A stretch of 27,533 bases of DNA from assembly GCA_016288355.1 (NCBI GenBank), contig JAEEYY010000030.1:1-27533 (forward strand), given 5' to 3'. This DNA is from Synergistes sp. GTDB lineage: Bacteria > Synergistota > Synergistia > Synergistales > Synergistaceae. Under the pieces are notes generated by a model. The model saw only the letters and a program-made list of their open reading frames with translations. It was not told where the DNA came from and ran no database searches. How positions within the stretch are numbered: position 1 is the first letter of the stretch; the number at the start of each line of letters is the position of its first letter. The translations under genes were made by a program, and so were the position numbers. Positions 1 through 7,053 of the stretch are shown piece by piece.

Positions 1-344
1 AGAAGGATCCGCTTGTAGAGTATCAGTTCGAATCGTTCAGCCTTTTCCAGGAAATGCTTGAGCGTGTGCGCGAAGGAATCACCGAGTTCGCGCTGAGAGT
101 ATCGGTCGTGACAAAAGAACAGGAACAGGAAGAGCGCAGCAAAAAATGGAGGGAGAGCCGGGATGCTCTCGACATACCGGCGTCTTCCGGCGCTATGTAC
201 AACGACGATATGGAAAATCCAGGGGTCACCGCCACGGCGCAGAAGACGAGGCCTGTCGTAAACGACCGGAAGGTGGGGAGAAACGACCCCTGTCCCTGCG
301 GCAGCGGCAAAAAATACAAGCAGTGCTGTGGAAAGAATAATTAA
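1..344 (+). CDS. secA: Preprotein translocase ATPase SecA, C-terminal end (5' truncated by the window)
   Basis: Only the last ~113 codons are present; the reading frame is open at the left edge, with its first full codon at position 3. The visible part begins with the conserved stretch DPLVEYQFESFSLFQEML, typical of the SecA helical scaffold/wing region. It continues through a charged variable linker and ends in the SEC-C zinc-binding tail DPCPCGSGKKYKQCCG, whose Cys/Cys/Cys-Cys pattern binds zinc and, in studied SecA proteins, contacts SecB and phospholipid. SecA is the cytosolic/membrane-peripheral ATPase that drives unfolded preproteins through SecYEG. The gene stops 16 bases before the next start. 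The family identification is very secure. Confidence 0.95.
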   Translation, partial: KDPLVEYQFESFSLFQEMLERVREGITEFALRVSVVTKEQEQEERSKKWRESRDALDIPASSGAMYNDDMENPGVTATAQKTRPVVNDRKVGRNDPCPCGSGKKYKQCCGKNN

Positions 345-360
345 ACGCGGAGGGCCGTCC

Positions 361-2190
361 ATGAAAAAAACTATGCTTAAAAAATATTTTGCAGTTCTGT
401 TGGCTGCAGCGATCGCGGCGCTATGCCCCGTATCTGCGGCCCTGGCGTGGGACAGCGGCGCTGAGATAGCCCGCCTTAAAAAAGAAGTTCCCTCGTTCGA
501 AACTTTCGGCGTCAACAGCGCGGTGATCTGGCTGCGCGATTATGAGACCAGTATCCTTGCGGACGGATCCATGGATATATACCGCCGCACGATAATAATG
601 ATGGGGGAACATGTTCCCGCCGACTGGAAGATCCAATACTTCCCGATACCGACCGGAGGCGAGGTATCGGTCGACGAGGCGGCATGGTACAACACGATGA
701 CCGGGGCGTCGGAAGGCCGCCTTCCCGTTAAAATTATTGCGCTGCCGGGCGGCGCGCCTGTACTGACGATAGAAGTGCCGGAGGATACTGTCGGTCGCGC
801 GGTAGTAATAGCCACGCATGAAAAACGTCCGAACAGCTACGGTGTGGATGAAACGATAAACATGGCCGGCAGTCTTCCGATATGGGAGCAGAATGTAAGC
901 GTTGAACTGCCCGGCGGAATGGAGCTCTTCTGGATCGGGCGCGATATGAAGGAACCGAGCGTATTTGAACAAAATAATGTCAGACGCTACAAGTGGCAGA
1001 CGATGAATCAGCTTCCGTGGCACGGAGAGGGCTTTGTGCTGAATGAACGTCCGATGCTCTCCTTCAGCACAAGGAAAGGAGCCTCTCAGAGCATCAGAAA
1101 GCTTGAAGAGCTCGCCCGTTCGATCCCGCCGGTCCCTATGCCGGCGGTTGGAAAAACAGACAGACACCGGACGTGTGCGGCATTAGCGGAATACCTCGCG
1201 GCTCCTGCCCGCACTTTGACCGGTTTCCAGCCTGATTATGTCAGAAATTACGATACGCTGCCCGCAGAGGGGCCGTGGAGCGAGTGGGAAAAGACATTTA
1301 TCCTTAAAAACTGGCTTGAAAGCCTTGGCTTTGAGGCAGCTCTCTGGTGGGAGGCAAAAATGCCGGTAGATGAAGCTGCGCCGGCTTCCGCCACTATATT
1401 TGAGGCCCCGGTTCTTGAGATAAAAGACGGCGCCTCAAAAACGTCCTATTACAAAGCAGGACTTCCATTCTCTTTTTCAAAGATCCCCTTTTCTATCGGA
1501 GGATCAGACATTTATACTGTTTCCGACGAAGGGCTTATCTCAAAGAGGATTCCTGCCGGGGCATCTGCGGACAACAGGTTTTATCTGCTGTGGAAGCTCC
1601 GAATGGATGAAGCCGGCGCGGCCGAAGGAACGCTTGATGTCAGCGTTACCGGCGGCTGGAGCGAACTCTTTTCCGGAGGAAACGTACCCGGACTAAGCGG
1701 CCTTTCCGAATTTCTTATAGAGAGGATAAACTTTGCTATTCCCGGAATGAGGCTTGAGCCTGTGAAGGTGGATCCTCTGCCTTCAGGCTACAGGATGTCA
1801 TTCGCGGTGCGCTGTGTTCCTGGAATAATACACGGCGGCAATTTGCTGCTTCGCCTTCCGGGCGGGATACCGATAAGGGTCAGCGAGATGATATCGCAGG
1901 AAAAACAGTATACGCTTCGTTTCCCGTTTATAATAGACCAGAAGGTAAGGATGGATATGCCTAAAGGCTACCGGATGCTTCAGATGCCGCCTCTCAAGAA
2001 TGTCGGCGACGGTACGAAAGCAGTGTTGAAAGAGTCCATAACCCATTGGCCGAAAAAGGCAGAACTGCTCGCAGACAGCCTGTGGGCCGTCAAAACTCGC
2101 ACAGTTGACAGCCTGACAGCGCAGCTTATGAAAGAAGAGCTCGCTGCCGCGCTGCGCTGGCCGGTACTTGATCTGCCTTTTAAAAAATAG
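361..2190 (+). CDS. Secreted DUF3857/transglutaminase-like protein with no visible catalytic triad
   Basis: This is a 609-residue protein of unknown function. The ATG at 361 is chosen because GGAGGG lies at 349-354 and the protein then opens with a clean signal peptide (basic MKKTMLKK, hydrophobic Ala-rich core, likely cleavage after ALA near residue 26). An ATG 33 bases upstream lies inside secA and has no such features. Residues ~40-230 look like a DUF3857-type beta-rich domain (the 'DGSMDIYRRTIIMM' region and the later 'YFPIPTGGEVSVDEAAW'). Residues ~304-330 resemble the core helix of a transglutaminase domain, but no Cys sits at the expected nucleophile position and the usual His and Asp partners are not evident. 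It therefore looks like a non-catalytic relative acting in the periplasm or at the surface. The domain assignment is inferred from pattern only. Confidence 0.6.
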   Translation: MKKTMLKKYFAVLLAAAIAALCPVSAALAWDSGAEIARLKKEVPSFETFGVNSAVIWLRDYETSILADGSMDIYRRTIIMMGEHVPADWKIQYFPIPTGGEVSVDEAAWYNTMTGASEGRLPVKIIALPGGAPVLTIEVPEDTVGRAVVIATHEKRPNSYGVDETINMAGSLPIWEQNVSVELPGGMELFWIGRDMKEPSVFEQNNVRRYKWQTMNQLPWHGEGFVLNERPMLSFSTRKGASQSIRKLEELARSIPPVPMPAVGKTDRHRTCAALAEYLAAPARTLTGFQPDYVRNYDTLPAEGPWSEWEKTFILKNWLESLGFEAALWWEAKMPVDEAAPASATIFEAPVLEIKDGASKTSYYKAGLPFSFSKIPFSIGGSDIYTVSDEGLISKRIPAGASADNRFYLLWKLRMDEAGAAEGTLDVSVTGGWSELFSGGNVPGLSGLSEFLIERINFAIPGMRLEPVKVDPLPSGYRMSFAVRCVPGIIHGGNLLLRLPGGIPIRVSEMISQEKQYTLRFPFIIDQKVRMDMPKGYRMLQMPPLKNVGDGTKAVLKESITHWPKKAELLADSLWAVKTRTVDSLTAQLMKEELAAALRWPVLDLPFKK

Positions 2191-2239
2191 CAGGATAACA
2201 GCGCAGGCTTTTTATATTTTTACAAGGGAGTGTAATGTT

Positions 2240-3916
2240 TTGCAGAATATGACAGATGAATTGAAAACCGTGCTTGAAGCGGCAGTGAAGGCAGTAGCCG
2301 CCGAAAAGCAGTGCACGCTTCCCGAGGGCTTCGCAGTACGCTTTGAGCGGCCGCGTCAGGAGGGGCACGGAGACTGGGCAACCAATATAGCGATGCAGCT
2401 TGCGAAGCCGTTCGGAGAGAGACCGCGCGACCTTGCCGAAGCGATAATAGCTAAGCTCCCCAAGGGCGGTATCATAGAAAAAGCGGAAGCCGCCGGTCCC
2501 GGCTTCATGAATTTCAAACTTTCATCGGACTGGATCACCCAGACTGTTGCCGGAGCGATAGAAAAAGGGCCGGCTTACGGACGCTGCGATATAGGCGGAG
2601 GGCGCAGGGTACAGGTGGAATTCGTCAGCGCAAACCCCACCGGTCCGCTTCATATGGGGCACGGACGCGGCGCCGCGGTCGGCGATATACTGGCATCCCT
2701 GCTTGATTTCGCAGGCTACAGCGTTGAGAGGGAATATTATATCAACGACGCGGGACTGCAGATGGAGCTGCTCGGCAGGTCGGCTCAGGCGCGCTATTTC
2801 GAAGCGCTTGGCAGAGCGGACGAAGCTCCGATGCCTGAAGACGGCTACCGCGGCGAATATATGGAAGATATAGCAAAGGTCTTTGTGGAAAAGTATGGGG
2901 ATACTCTTGCGGCAAAGCCTCTTGAGGAAACGGTGAGATTTTTCTCTGCGGAGACCGGCAGGATGGTCCTTGAAATGATCAGGAAGGATCTTGAAGACTT
3001 CGGGGTCAGGTTCGACGTGTGGTTTTCCGAACAGTCGCTCTACGACGACAACCTTGTCGAGCCCGCGATGCAGGCCCTCCAGTCCCGTGACTATGCGTAC
3101 GAGGCCGACGGCGCGCTCTGGTTCCGTTCCACGATGTTCGGAGATGACAAGGACCGCGTGCTGATACGCAAGAACGGCATTCCGACATATTTTACATCGG
3201 ACGTGGCGTACCTCAAAAATAAATACGACAGAGGCTTCGAAAAAATTATTTACGTATGGGGCGCCGACCATCACGGATATGTGCCGCGCCTTAAATCTGT
3301 AAATAAAGCCTTCGGCTACCCGGACGACGGCATTGAAGTGCTTCTTATACAGATGGTGAATCTGCTGCGCGACGGCAAGCCGGTGCAGATGTCAAAGCGC
3401 GCGGGCACGATAGTCACGCTGCGCGAGATAATGGAAGAAGTCGGAAGCGACGCCGCGCGCATCTTCTTTGTGCTGCGCCGCTGCGACAGCACGGTGGACT
3501 TTGACCTGGAGCTTGCGAAAAAAGCGTCGTCGGAAAACCCGGTATTCTACATACAGTATGCCCATGCGCGCATCTGCAGCATAAAACGCGAGCTTGCGGA
3601 GCGCGGCATAGCGATGCCTTCCATGTCGGAGTTCGATGTGTCGCTGCTTGCCGATCCGACGGAAACGGCGCTTGCAAAAGCAGTTTCACGCTTCCCTGAA
3701 GAAATTGCGAAGGCTGCTGAAGAGATGGCTCCTCACCGCATCGTTTACTATGTCTCAGAGCTTGCGGAAGCGTTCCACTCCTTCTACAACGCGCAGCATG
3801 TAATAGGCGTGGAGGAAAAGCTTATGAAGAGCCGCATGCTGCTTATGGAAGCGGCGCGTGTAACGCTTGTCAATGCTCTTGGCATACTCGGCGTTTCTGC
3901 GCCGGAAAAAATGTAA
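2240..3916 (+). CDS. argS: Arginyl-tRNA synthetase (class I)
   Basis: Charges tRNA-Arg with arginine in the cytosol. I place the start at TTG 2240, because AAGGGAG at 2224-2230 is 9 bases away; the in-frame ATG at 2249 is 18 bases away. An open frame back to 2168 overlaps the previous gene and has no ribosome site of its own. The resulting protein is 558 residues, the usual ArgRS length. Visible features in order: an N-terminal additional domain (residues ~1-115), the class I signature HMGH at ~138-141 in GPLHMGHGRGAAVGD, the QMSKRAGT loop (KMSK equivalent) at ~383-389, and a C-terminal helical DALR anticodon-binding domain ending near the stop. It appears to be read in series with the upstream gene and the small division gene downstream. 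Identification is secure; only the start is debatable. Confidence 0.96.
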   Translation: MQNMTDELKTVLEAAVKAVAAEKQCTLPEGFAVRFERPRQEGHGDWATNIAMQLAKPFGERPRDLAEAIIAKLPKGGIIEKAEAAGPGFMNFKLSSDWITQTVAGAIEKGPAYGRCDIGGGRRVQVEFVSANPTGPLHMGHGRGAAVGDILASLLDFAGYSVEREYYINDAGLQMELLGRSAQARYFEALGRADEAPMPEDGYRGEYMEDIAKVFVEKYGDTLAAKPLEETVRFFSAETGRMVLEMIRKDLEDFGVRFDVWFSEQSLYDDNLVEPAMQALQSRDYAYEADGALWFRSTMFGDDKDRVLIRKNGIPTYFTSDVAYLKNKYDRGFEKIIYVWGADHHGYVPRLKSVNKAFGYPDDGIEVLLIQMVNLLRDGKPVQMSKRAGTIVTLREIMEEVGSDAARIFFVLRRCDSTVDFDLELAKKASSENPVFYIQYAHARICSIKRELAERGIAMPSMSEFDVSLLADPTETALAKAVSRFPEEIAKAAEEMAPHRIVYYVSELAEAFHSFYNAQHVIGVEEKLMKSRMLLMEAARVTLVNALGILGVSAPEKM

Positions 3917-3940
3917 CAGCTGCCGGAGCTCACTGCCAGA

Positions 3941-4240
3941 ATGAATGCCCCGAAGCTGCGCTGGGTGCTGTTTGCCGCGGCAGTAACGTTCCTTATAGCG
4001 ATACTGCTGACGTCGTTCTTCAAAGAGATACGGAAGATCGATATGCTTGCTGATACGCTTGACAAGCGTATGGAAGAACTTGTCAATGAAGAACGGAAAA
4101 CGCAGAAGCTTAAGCAGGATATAAACTACTACAGCACTCCGGAAGGAATATCGCGTCTTGCTACGGAGCAGTTTAACCTTGTGCGCTCAGGCGACAGGAT
4201 ATACAAGATAGAGATCACCTCGCAGGATAAGTTGCAATAA
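3941..4240 (+). CDS. Small bitopic septum-formation protein, FtsL/DivIC (FtsB) family
   Basis: This 99-residue protein has a short cytoplasmic N-terminus, one membrane segment (residues ~7-27, WVLFAAAVTFLIAILLTSFF) and a heptad-like coiled coil (~30-70). It ends in a short domain containing TPEGISRLATEQFNLVRSGDRIY. That architecture and the 'IA-E-FGLV-GE' like ending are typical of FtsB/DivIC/FtsL proteins, which form the trimeric FtsQLB scaffold of the divisome. The ATG at 3941 lies 24 bases after argS, with GGAG around 3926 as a weak ribosome site. Sequence alone does not separate FtsB/DivIC from FtsL, so no symbol is given. Its last codons overlap the candidate promoter of the rpsF operon. 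Confidence 0.75.
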   Translation: MNAPKLRWVLFAAAVTFLIAILLTSFFKEIRKIDMLADTLDKRMEELVNEERKTQKLKQDINYYSTPEGISRLATEQFNLVRSGDRIYKIEITSQDKLQ

Positions 4241-4260
4241 ACTCTCTGTTGAGGTATTAT
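4232..4260 (+). promoter_or_regulatory. Sigma70-type promoter for rpsF-ssb-rpsR
   Basis: TTGCAA (4232-4237) and TATTAT (4255-4260) are separated by exactly 17 bases, matching the TTGACA/TATAAT consensus at 5/6 and 5/6 positions. Initiation would be expected around 4266-4268, giving a leader of about 60 bases before the rpsF start at 4326. The -35 box lies inside the last codons of the upstream division gene. No direct evidence of use is available from sequence. Confidence 0.6.
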
Positions 4261-4277
4261 ATCCAATTGTGTTCCCT

Positions 4278-4297
4278 GTCTCTTCAGAGAAAGAGAC
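4278..4297 (+). promoter_or_regulatory. Hairpin in the rpsF leader
   Basis: GTCTCTT (4278-4284) is perfectly complementary to AAGAGAC (4291-4297) around a 6-base loop, and lies between the predicted transcription start and the strong ribosome site AAGGGAGGAGG (4307-4317). Many rpsF-rpsR operons carry an S6:S18 autoregulatory leader. I cannot identify the conserved features of that motif here, so a control role is only a possibility. Confidence 0.3.
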
Positions 4298-4325
4298 CAA
4301 AGTCCAAAGGGAGGAGGTGAAGTAC

Positions 4326-4610
4326 GTGCGGTCTTACGAAATGGTAGTGATTTTTAAAGCTGACATCGAGGATCATAAAACAGTATCCGAAGATGCGGCC
4401 GAGATCGTGCGCGGATTGGGAGCAGAGGTCGAGAAGATCGACCTTTGGGGCAAAAAGCGTTTTGCCTACCCCATCGACAAAGAGTTAGAGGGCTTCTACA
4501 CTCTCTACACGTTCAAGCTCGACCCGGCTAAGGTCAAGGAACTTGAACGTCTGCTTACGCTCAAGTCTCACATCGTGCGCCATATGGTCGTCAGCCTTGA
4601 GGAGAGATAG
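4326..4610 (+). CDS. rpsF: 30S ribosomal protein S6
   Basis: S6 binds the platform of the small subunit as a pair with S18, which is encoded two genes downstream. The start is the GTG at 4326, placed 8 bases after the very strong AAGGGAGGAGG (4307-4317). This gives the classical N-terminus M-R-S-Y-E-M and a 94-residue protein, the normal S6 length. A longer frame opening at 4269 would put the Shine-Dalgarno inside the gene and is rejected. Visible family features are the alternating beta/alpha pattern, LWGKKRFAYPIDKELEGFY in the centre and the C-terminal SHIVRHMVV strand. The ssb gene starts 2 bases after the stop. Confidence 0.96.
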   Translation: MRSYEMVVIFKADIEDHKTVSEDAAEIVRGLGAEVEKIDLWGKKRFAYPIDKELEGFYTLYTFKLDPAKVKELERLLTLKSHIVRHMVVSLEER

Positions 4611-4612
4611 CC

Positions 4613-5161
4613 ATGTCCCGTGATTTCAATAAAGTCATACTTATGGGACGGCTCGCGCGTGACCCGGAAGTACGGTTTACGCCGAGCAAGCAGAAGGTTG
4701 CCCGCTTTACTATCTGCACCGGCCGCCAGTGGAAGAACAAAGCCACCGGCGAGCTGCAGAGTCATACGGATTTCATCACGGTGACGGCGTGGAGCTTTAC
4801 AGCGGATCTGTTGGAGCGCTATGTTAAGAAGGGCAGTCAGATCCTCGTCGAAGGGCGCATAAGCACACGCGACTATGATGACGTTAAAACCGGGCAGCAC
4901 AAATGGGTCACAGAAGTCGTAGCCGAAAACATAGTGCTTCTTGGCGCGCCGCGCAAAGAGGGTGACCAGGGCGGCGGTTTCCAGCAGCAGGGTTACGGAA
5001 ACCAGCAGGCATACCAGCATCAGCAGCAGTCTGATGCAATGCCGGCGCCGGATCTGGGCAGCCTAAGAGGAGAGAGCGGCTTCGACGACGGTTTCCCGCT
5101 TGATTTTTCGGAGCTGGGAGGCCCCGGTGACCAGTCAGGAGACGTAGAGATACCGTTTTAG
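4613..5161 (+). CDS. ssb: Single-stranded DNA-binding protein
   Basis: This 182-residue protein coats single-stranded DNA during replication and repair. Residues ~1-112 form the OB fold, recognisable from NKVILMGRLARDPEVRFTP, the HTDFITVTAW strand and YVKKGSQILVEGRI. A Gln/Gly-rich flexible linker follows (QQQGYGNQQAYQHQQQ, from ~residue 123), then an acidic region ending in DVEIPF, the hydrophobic-tipped peptide that recruits partner proteins. The tip has one inserted residue relative to the classic DDIPF. The ATG sits 2 bases after the rpsF stop, with GAGGAGAG just inside rpsF. The rpsF-ssb-rpsR order is widely conserved. Confidence 0.97.
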   Translation: MSRDFNKVILMGRLARDPEVRFTPSKQKVARFTICTGRQWKNKATGELQSHTDFITVTAWSFTADLLERYVKKGSQILVEGRISTRDYDDVKTGQHKWVTEVVAENIVLLGAPRKEGDQGGGFQQQGYGNQQAYQHQQQSDAMPAPDLGSLRGESGFDDGFPLDFSELGGPGDQSGDVEIPF

Positions 5162-5177
5162 CAGGAAAGAGGTGTAG

Positions 5178-5426
5178 ATGCAGATGGAAAATGCAGCATT
5201 CAACCGCAAGCGCCGCAAACACAGGCCAAAGGTTTGCCATTTCTGTGTGGAAAAAGTCGACCATATCGACTACAAGGAAGTCGATAAACTTAAAAGATAT
5301 ATAACGGAACGCAGCAAGATAATTCCGCGCCGCGTCACCGGCACATGCGCGAAGCATCAGCGTCAGCTTACCCGCGCCATCAAACGCGCAAGGCTGATCG
5401 CGCTTATCCCTTACACATCAGATTAA
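5178..5426 (+). CDS. rpsR: 30S ribosomal protein S18, zinc-binding (C+) type
   Basis: This 82-residue protein is S6's partner on the small-subunit platform. It has a basic N-terminal tail (NRKRRKHRPK), then C20-x2-C23, and C57-x2-H60 in TGTCAKHQ. These four potential ligands mark the zinc-retaining C+ form of S18. The core DYKEVDKLKRYITERSKIIPRR and the ending ALIPYTSD are typical. AAAGAGGTG (5165-5173) precedes the ATG at 5178; a second ATG two codons later is also possible. It is the last gene of its operon, and a strong terminator follows 37 bases downstream. Confidence 0.97.
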   Translation: MQMENAAFNRKRRKHRPKVCHFCVEKVDHIDYKEVDKLKRYITERSKIIPRRVTGTCAKHQRQLTRAIKRARLIALIPYTSD

Positions 5427-5462
5427 AAACCTGCACCTGTATGTCACGGGCTTAAAGTCTAT

Positions 5463-5508
5463 AACAGCAGCCGGAGGATGTGAGATCGTTCTTCCGGCTG
5501 CTGTTTTT
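5463..5508 (+). terminator. Strong rho-independent terminator after rpsR
   Basis: AACAGCAGCCGGA (5463-5475) pairs perfectly with TCCGGCTGCTGTT (5493-5505), a 13-base-pair GC-rich stem. It can be extended inward by a G-T and a G-C pair. The stem runs into a TTTTT tract (5504-5508). It separates the S6/SSB/S18 operon from the DUF2232-rplI-dnaB group. Confidence 0.9.
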
Positions 5509-5590
5509 ACTTTCCGCCGCGGTCTGATAAGAGCATGCCGCCGGAGCCGCCGGATATTTTCTCTCTCTTTCTTAAAATCGTGTCTGCTGC

Positions 5591-5599
5591 TGTTATAAT
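5591..5599 (+). promoter_or_regulatory. Extended -10 promoter upstream of the DUF2232-rplI-dnaB group
   Basis: TGTTATAAT contains a perfect TATAAT (5594-5599) preceded by the TGn extension. No good -35 is seen 16-18 bases upstream (CTTAAA around 5571), which is tolerable for extended -10 promoters. Initiation near 5605 would make the TTG at 5614 almost leaderless and supports the downstream GTG start at 5650. Confidence 0.5.
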
Positions 5600-5649
5600 A
5601 TAAAGATATTATTTTGGCCGTGATCGAGACGGCGCTGCGGAGGTTTAAT

Positions 5650-6603
5650 GTGAAAGGTAACCTGTTCATTGAATGGTTTGGCCTTACTGCGGCAGGCATT
5701 GCTCTGTTTGTAGCCGGAATGAGCGTGCCTTTCCTTTCTTCATTTGTCATTTTCGTTGCTCCGGTGCCGCTTGCGCTGCTTACCAGACTGTTAGGGGCGC
5801 GCAGGGGGGTGCTCTCCGCGCTCTTCGGCATATCGCTCATCTGTGCGCTGATGGGGCCTGAGCATTCATTCGTATATTTATGTGAGTTCTGCATTATCGG
5901 CGTCGCCTCCGGCATCCTGCTTCTGAAATGTGAAGAGGGTACGGAGTATTTCATGTACGCGGCTGCTGTTTCGGTCGCGTCGAAGCTTTTGATGATGGGC
6001 ATATTTGTGATCTCCTCCGGCGTCAATCCTTTTTTTGTTTCAGGTGATGCGGCCCGGGCTATTATCACCTCCTTTTCGTCTTTATTTTCGCAGAACGGGC
6101 TCTCAGTTTCGGAAGCAGATGTCGCTTCATATGCCGATGCCCTTACCCGCACCATAACGCTTATGATGCCTTCGATGCTGATACTTTTTTCGGCCGCCGA
6201 CACGCTGCTCTGTTACGTCGCCGCGCGCCTTTATTTCAGGCGTCTGCCGGAAGTGTCGATCCCGCAGCTTCCGCCGTTCGGTTCATGGCGTTTGCCTCAT
6301 AATATTTTCTGGGCGCTGCTTGTCACGCTTGTCCTTGATATAGCAGCCAAAGCGTTTCCTCAGCAGACCATGCTTAAGATGCTGTCCCTGAATCTGATGG
6401 AGGTGCTCCGCGCTCTGTTTCTTGCCGAAGGGCTGTCGCTGTCATGGTTTTTCCTATCCGCCTTCGGGGTAAACAGAGTATTGAGCACAGTGCTTTTAGT
6501 GTTTGCCGTGTTTTTCTCGCCGGTCTCTTACATGCTCTCGATGATCGGCATATTTGATATATGGTACGACCTGCGGAAGAGGATAAAAATAAGGAGGAAA
6601 TAA
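5650..6603 (+). CDS. DUF2232 (YybS-like) polytopic membrane protein
   Basis: This is a 317-residue membrane protein with about eight hydrophobic segments distributed along its whole length, ending in a basic cytoplasmic tail (RKRIKIRRK). The GTG at 5650 is preferred because GGAGG (5639-5643) lies 6 bases upstream. The frame extends back to a TTG at 5614, which has no ribosome site. Position between rpsR and rplI, membrane topology and length match the DUF2232/YybS family, whose members commonly sit in exactly this neighbourhood in Firmicutes and relatives; their biochemical role is not established. The next gene follows after one base, with GGAGG inside the last codons, so translation is probably coupled. 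Confidence 0.75.
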   Translation: MKGNLFIEWFGLTAAGIALFVAGMSVPFLSSFVIFVAPVPLALLTRLLGARRGVLSALFGISLICALMGPEHSFVYLCEFCIIGVASGILLLKCEEGTEYFMYAAAVSVASKLLMMGIFVISSGVNPFFVSGDAARAIITSFSSLFSQNGLSVSEADVASYADALTRTITLMMPSMLILFSAADTLLCYVAARLYFRRLPEVSIPQLPPFGSWRLPHNIFWALLVTLVLDIAAKAFPQQTMLKMLSLNLMEVLRALFLAEGLSLSWFFLSAFGVNRVLSTVLLVFAVFFSPVSYMLSMIGIFDIWYDLRKRIKIRRK

Positions 6604-6604
6604 A

Positions 6605-7051
6605 ATGAAGGTAATATTAAAACAGGATGTGGCTAAAGTCGGCAAAAAAGGCGACATGATAGAGGTTTCTGACGGCTACGGGCGCAACTATCTGATCGGG
6701 CGGGGACTTGCCGAAGAGGGCACGCCGGGGAAAGTGCGCGAATACCATGAGCTTCAGAAGACGCAGAAGTCGCGCGATGAGAAGCTCCGCAAAGCGGCGG
6801 AAGAGCTGAAAAAGAAATTATCGGGGAAGATGGTCTCGGTCAGGGCAAGCGCCGGCGACGGCGGAAAGCTCTTTGGAAGCGTTACGTCCGCTCAGGTGGC
6901 CGATGCGCTTTCGGCCCAGTACGGCGCAGCCATAGATAAAAAAGACATAAGGCTTGACGATACCATTAAACAGGTAGGGTCATATGCGTTCAAGATCAAG
7001 CTCTATCCCGGCATAGACGCCGATATGACTCTCAAGGTGGAGACTGAATAA
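6605..7051 (+). CDS. rplI: 50S ribosomal protein L9
   Basis: This 148-residue protein has the standard L9 two-domain layout. The N-terminal RNA-binding domain starts MKVILKQDVAKVGKKGD and includes the conserved VSDGYGRNYLI. A long central helix (~residues 40-75, rich in Lys and Glu) leads to the C-terminal domain with GGKLFGSVTSAQVADAL. The AAGGAGG at 6590-6596 is well placed for the ATG at 6605. L9 stabilises the L1 stalk base of the large subunit and affects reading-frame maintenance. dnaB begins 2 bases after the stop. Confidence 0.98.
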   Translation: MKVILKQDVAKVGKKGDMIEVSDGYGRNYLIGRGLAEEGTPGKVREYHELQKTQKSRDEKLRKAAEELKKKLSGKMVSVRASAGDGGKLFGSVTSAQVADALSAQYGAAIDKKDIRLDDTIKQVGSYAFKIKLYPGIDADMTLKVETE

Positions 7052-7053
7052 GA

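Noticed and set aside
5418..6203. Minus-strand open frame of 261 codons opposite the DUF2232 gene and across the rpsR terminator
   Set aside because: It runs through a strong plus-strand terminator and an intergenic promoter, has low-complexity Ser/Ala/Thr composition and no family motif; it is a mirror of the codon bias of the real gene.
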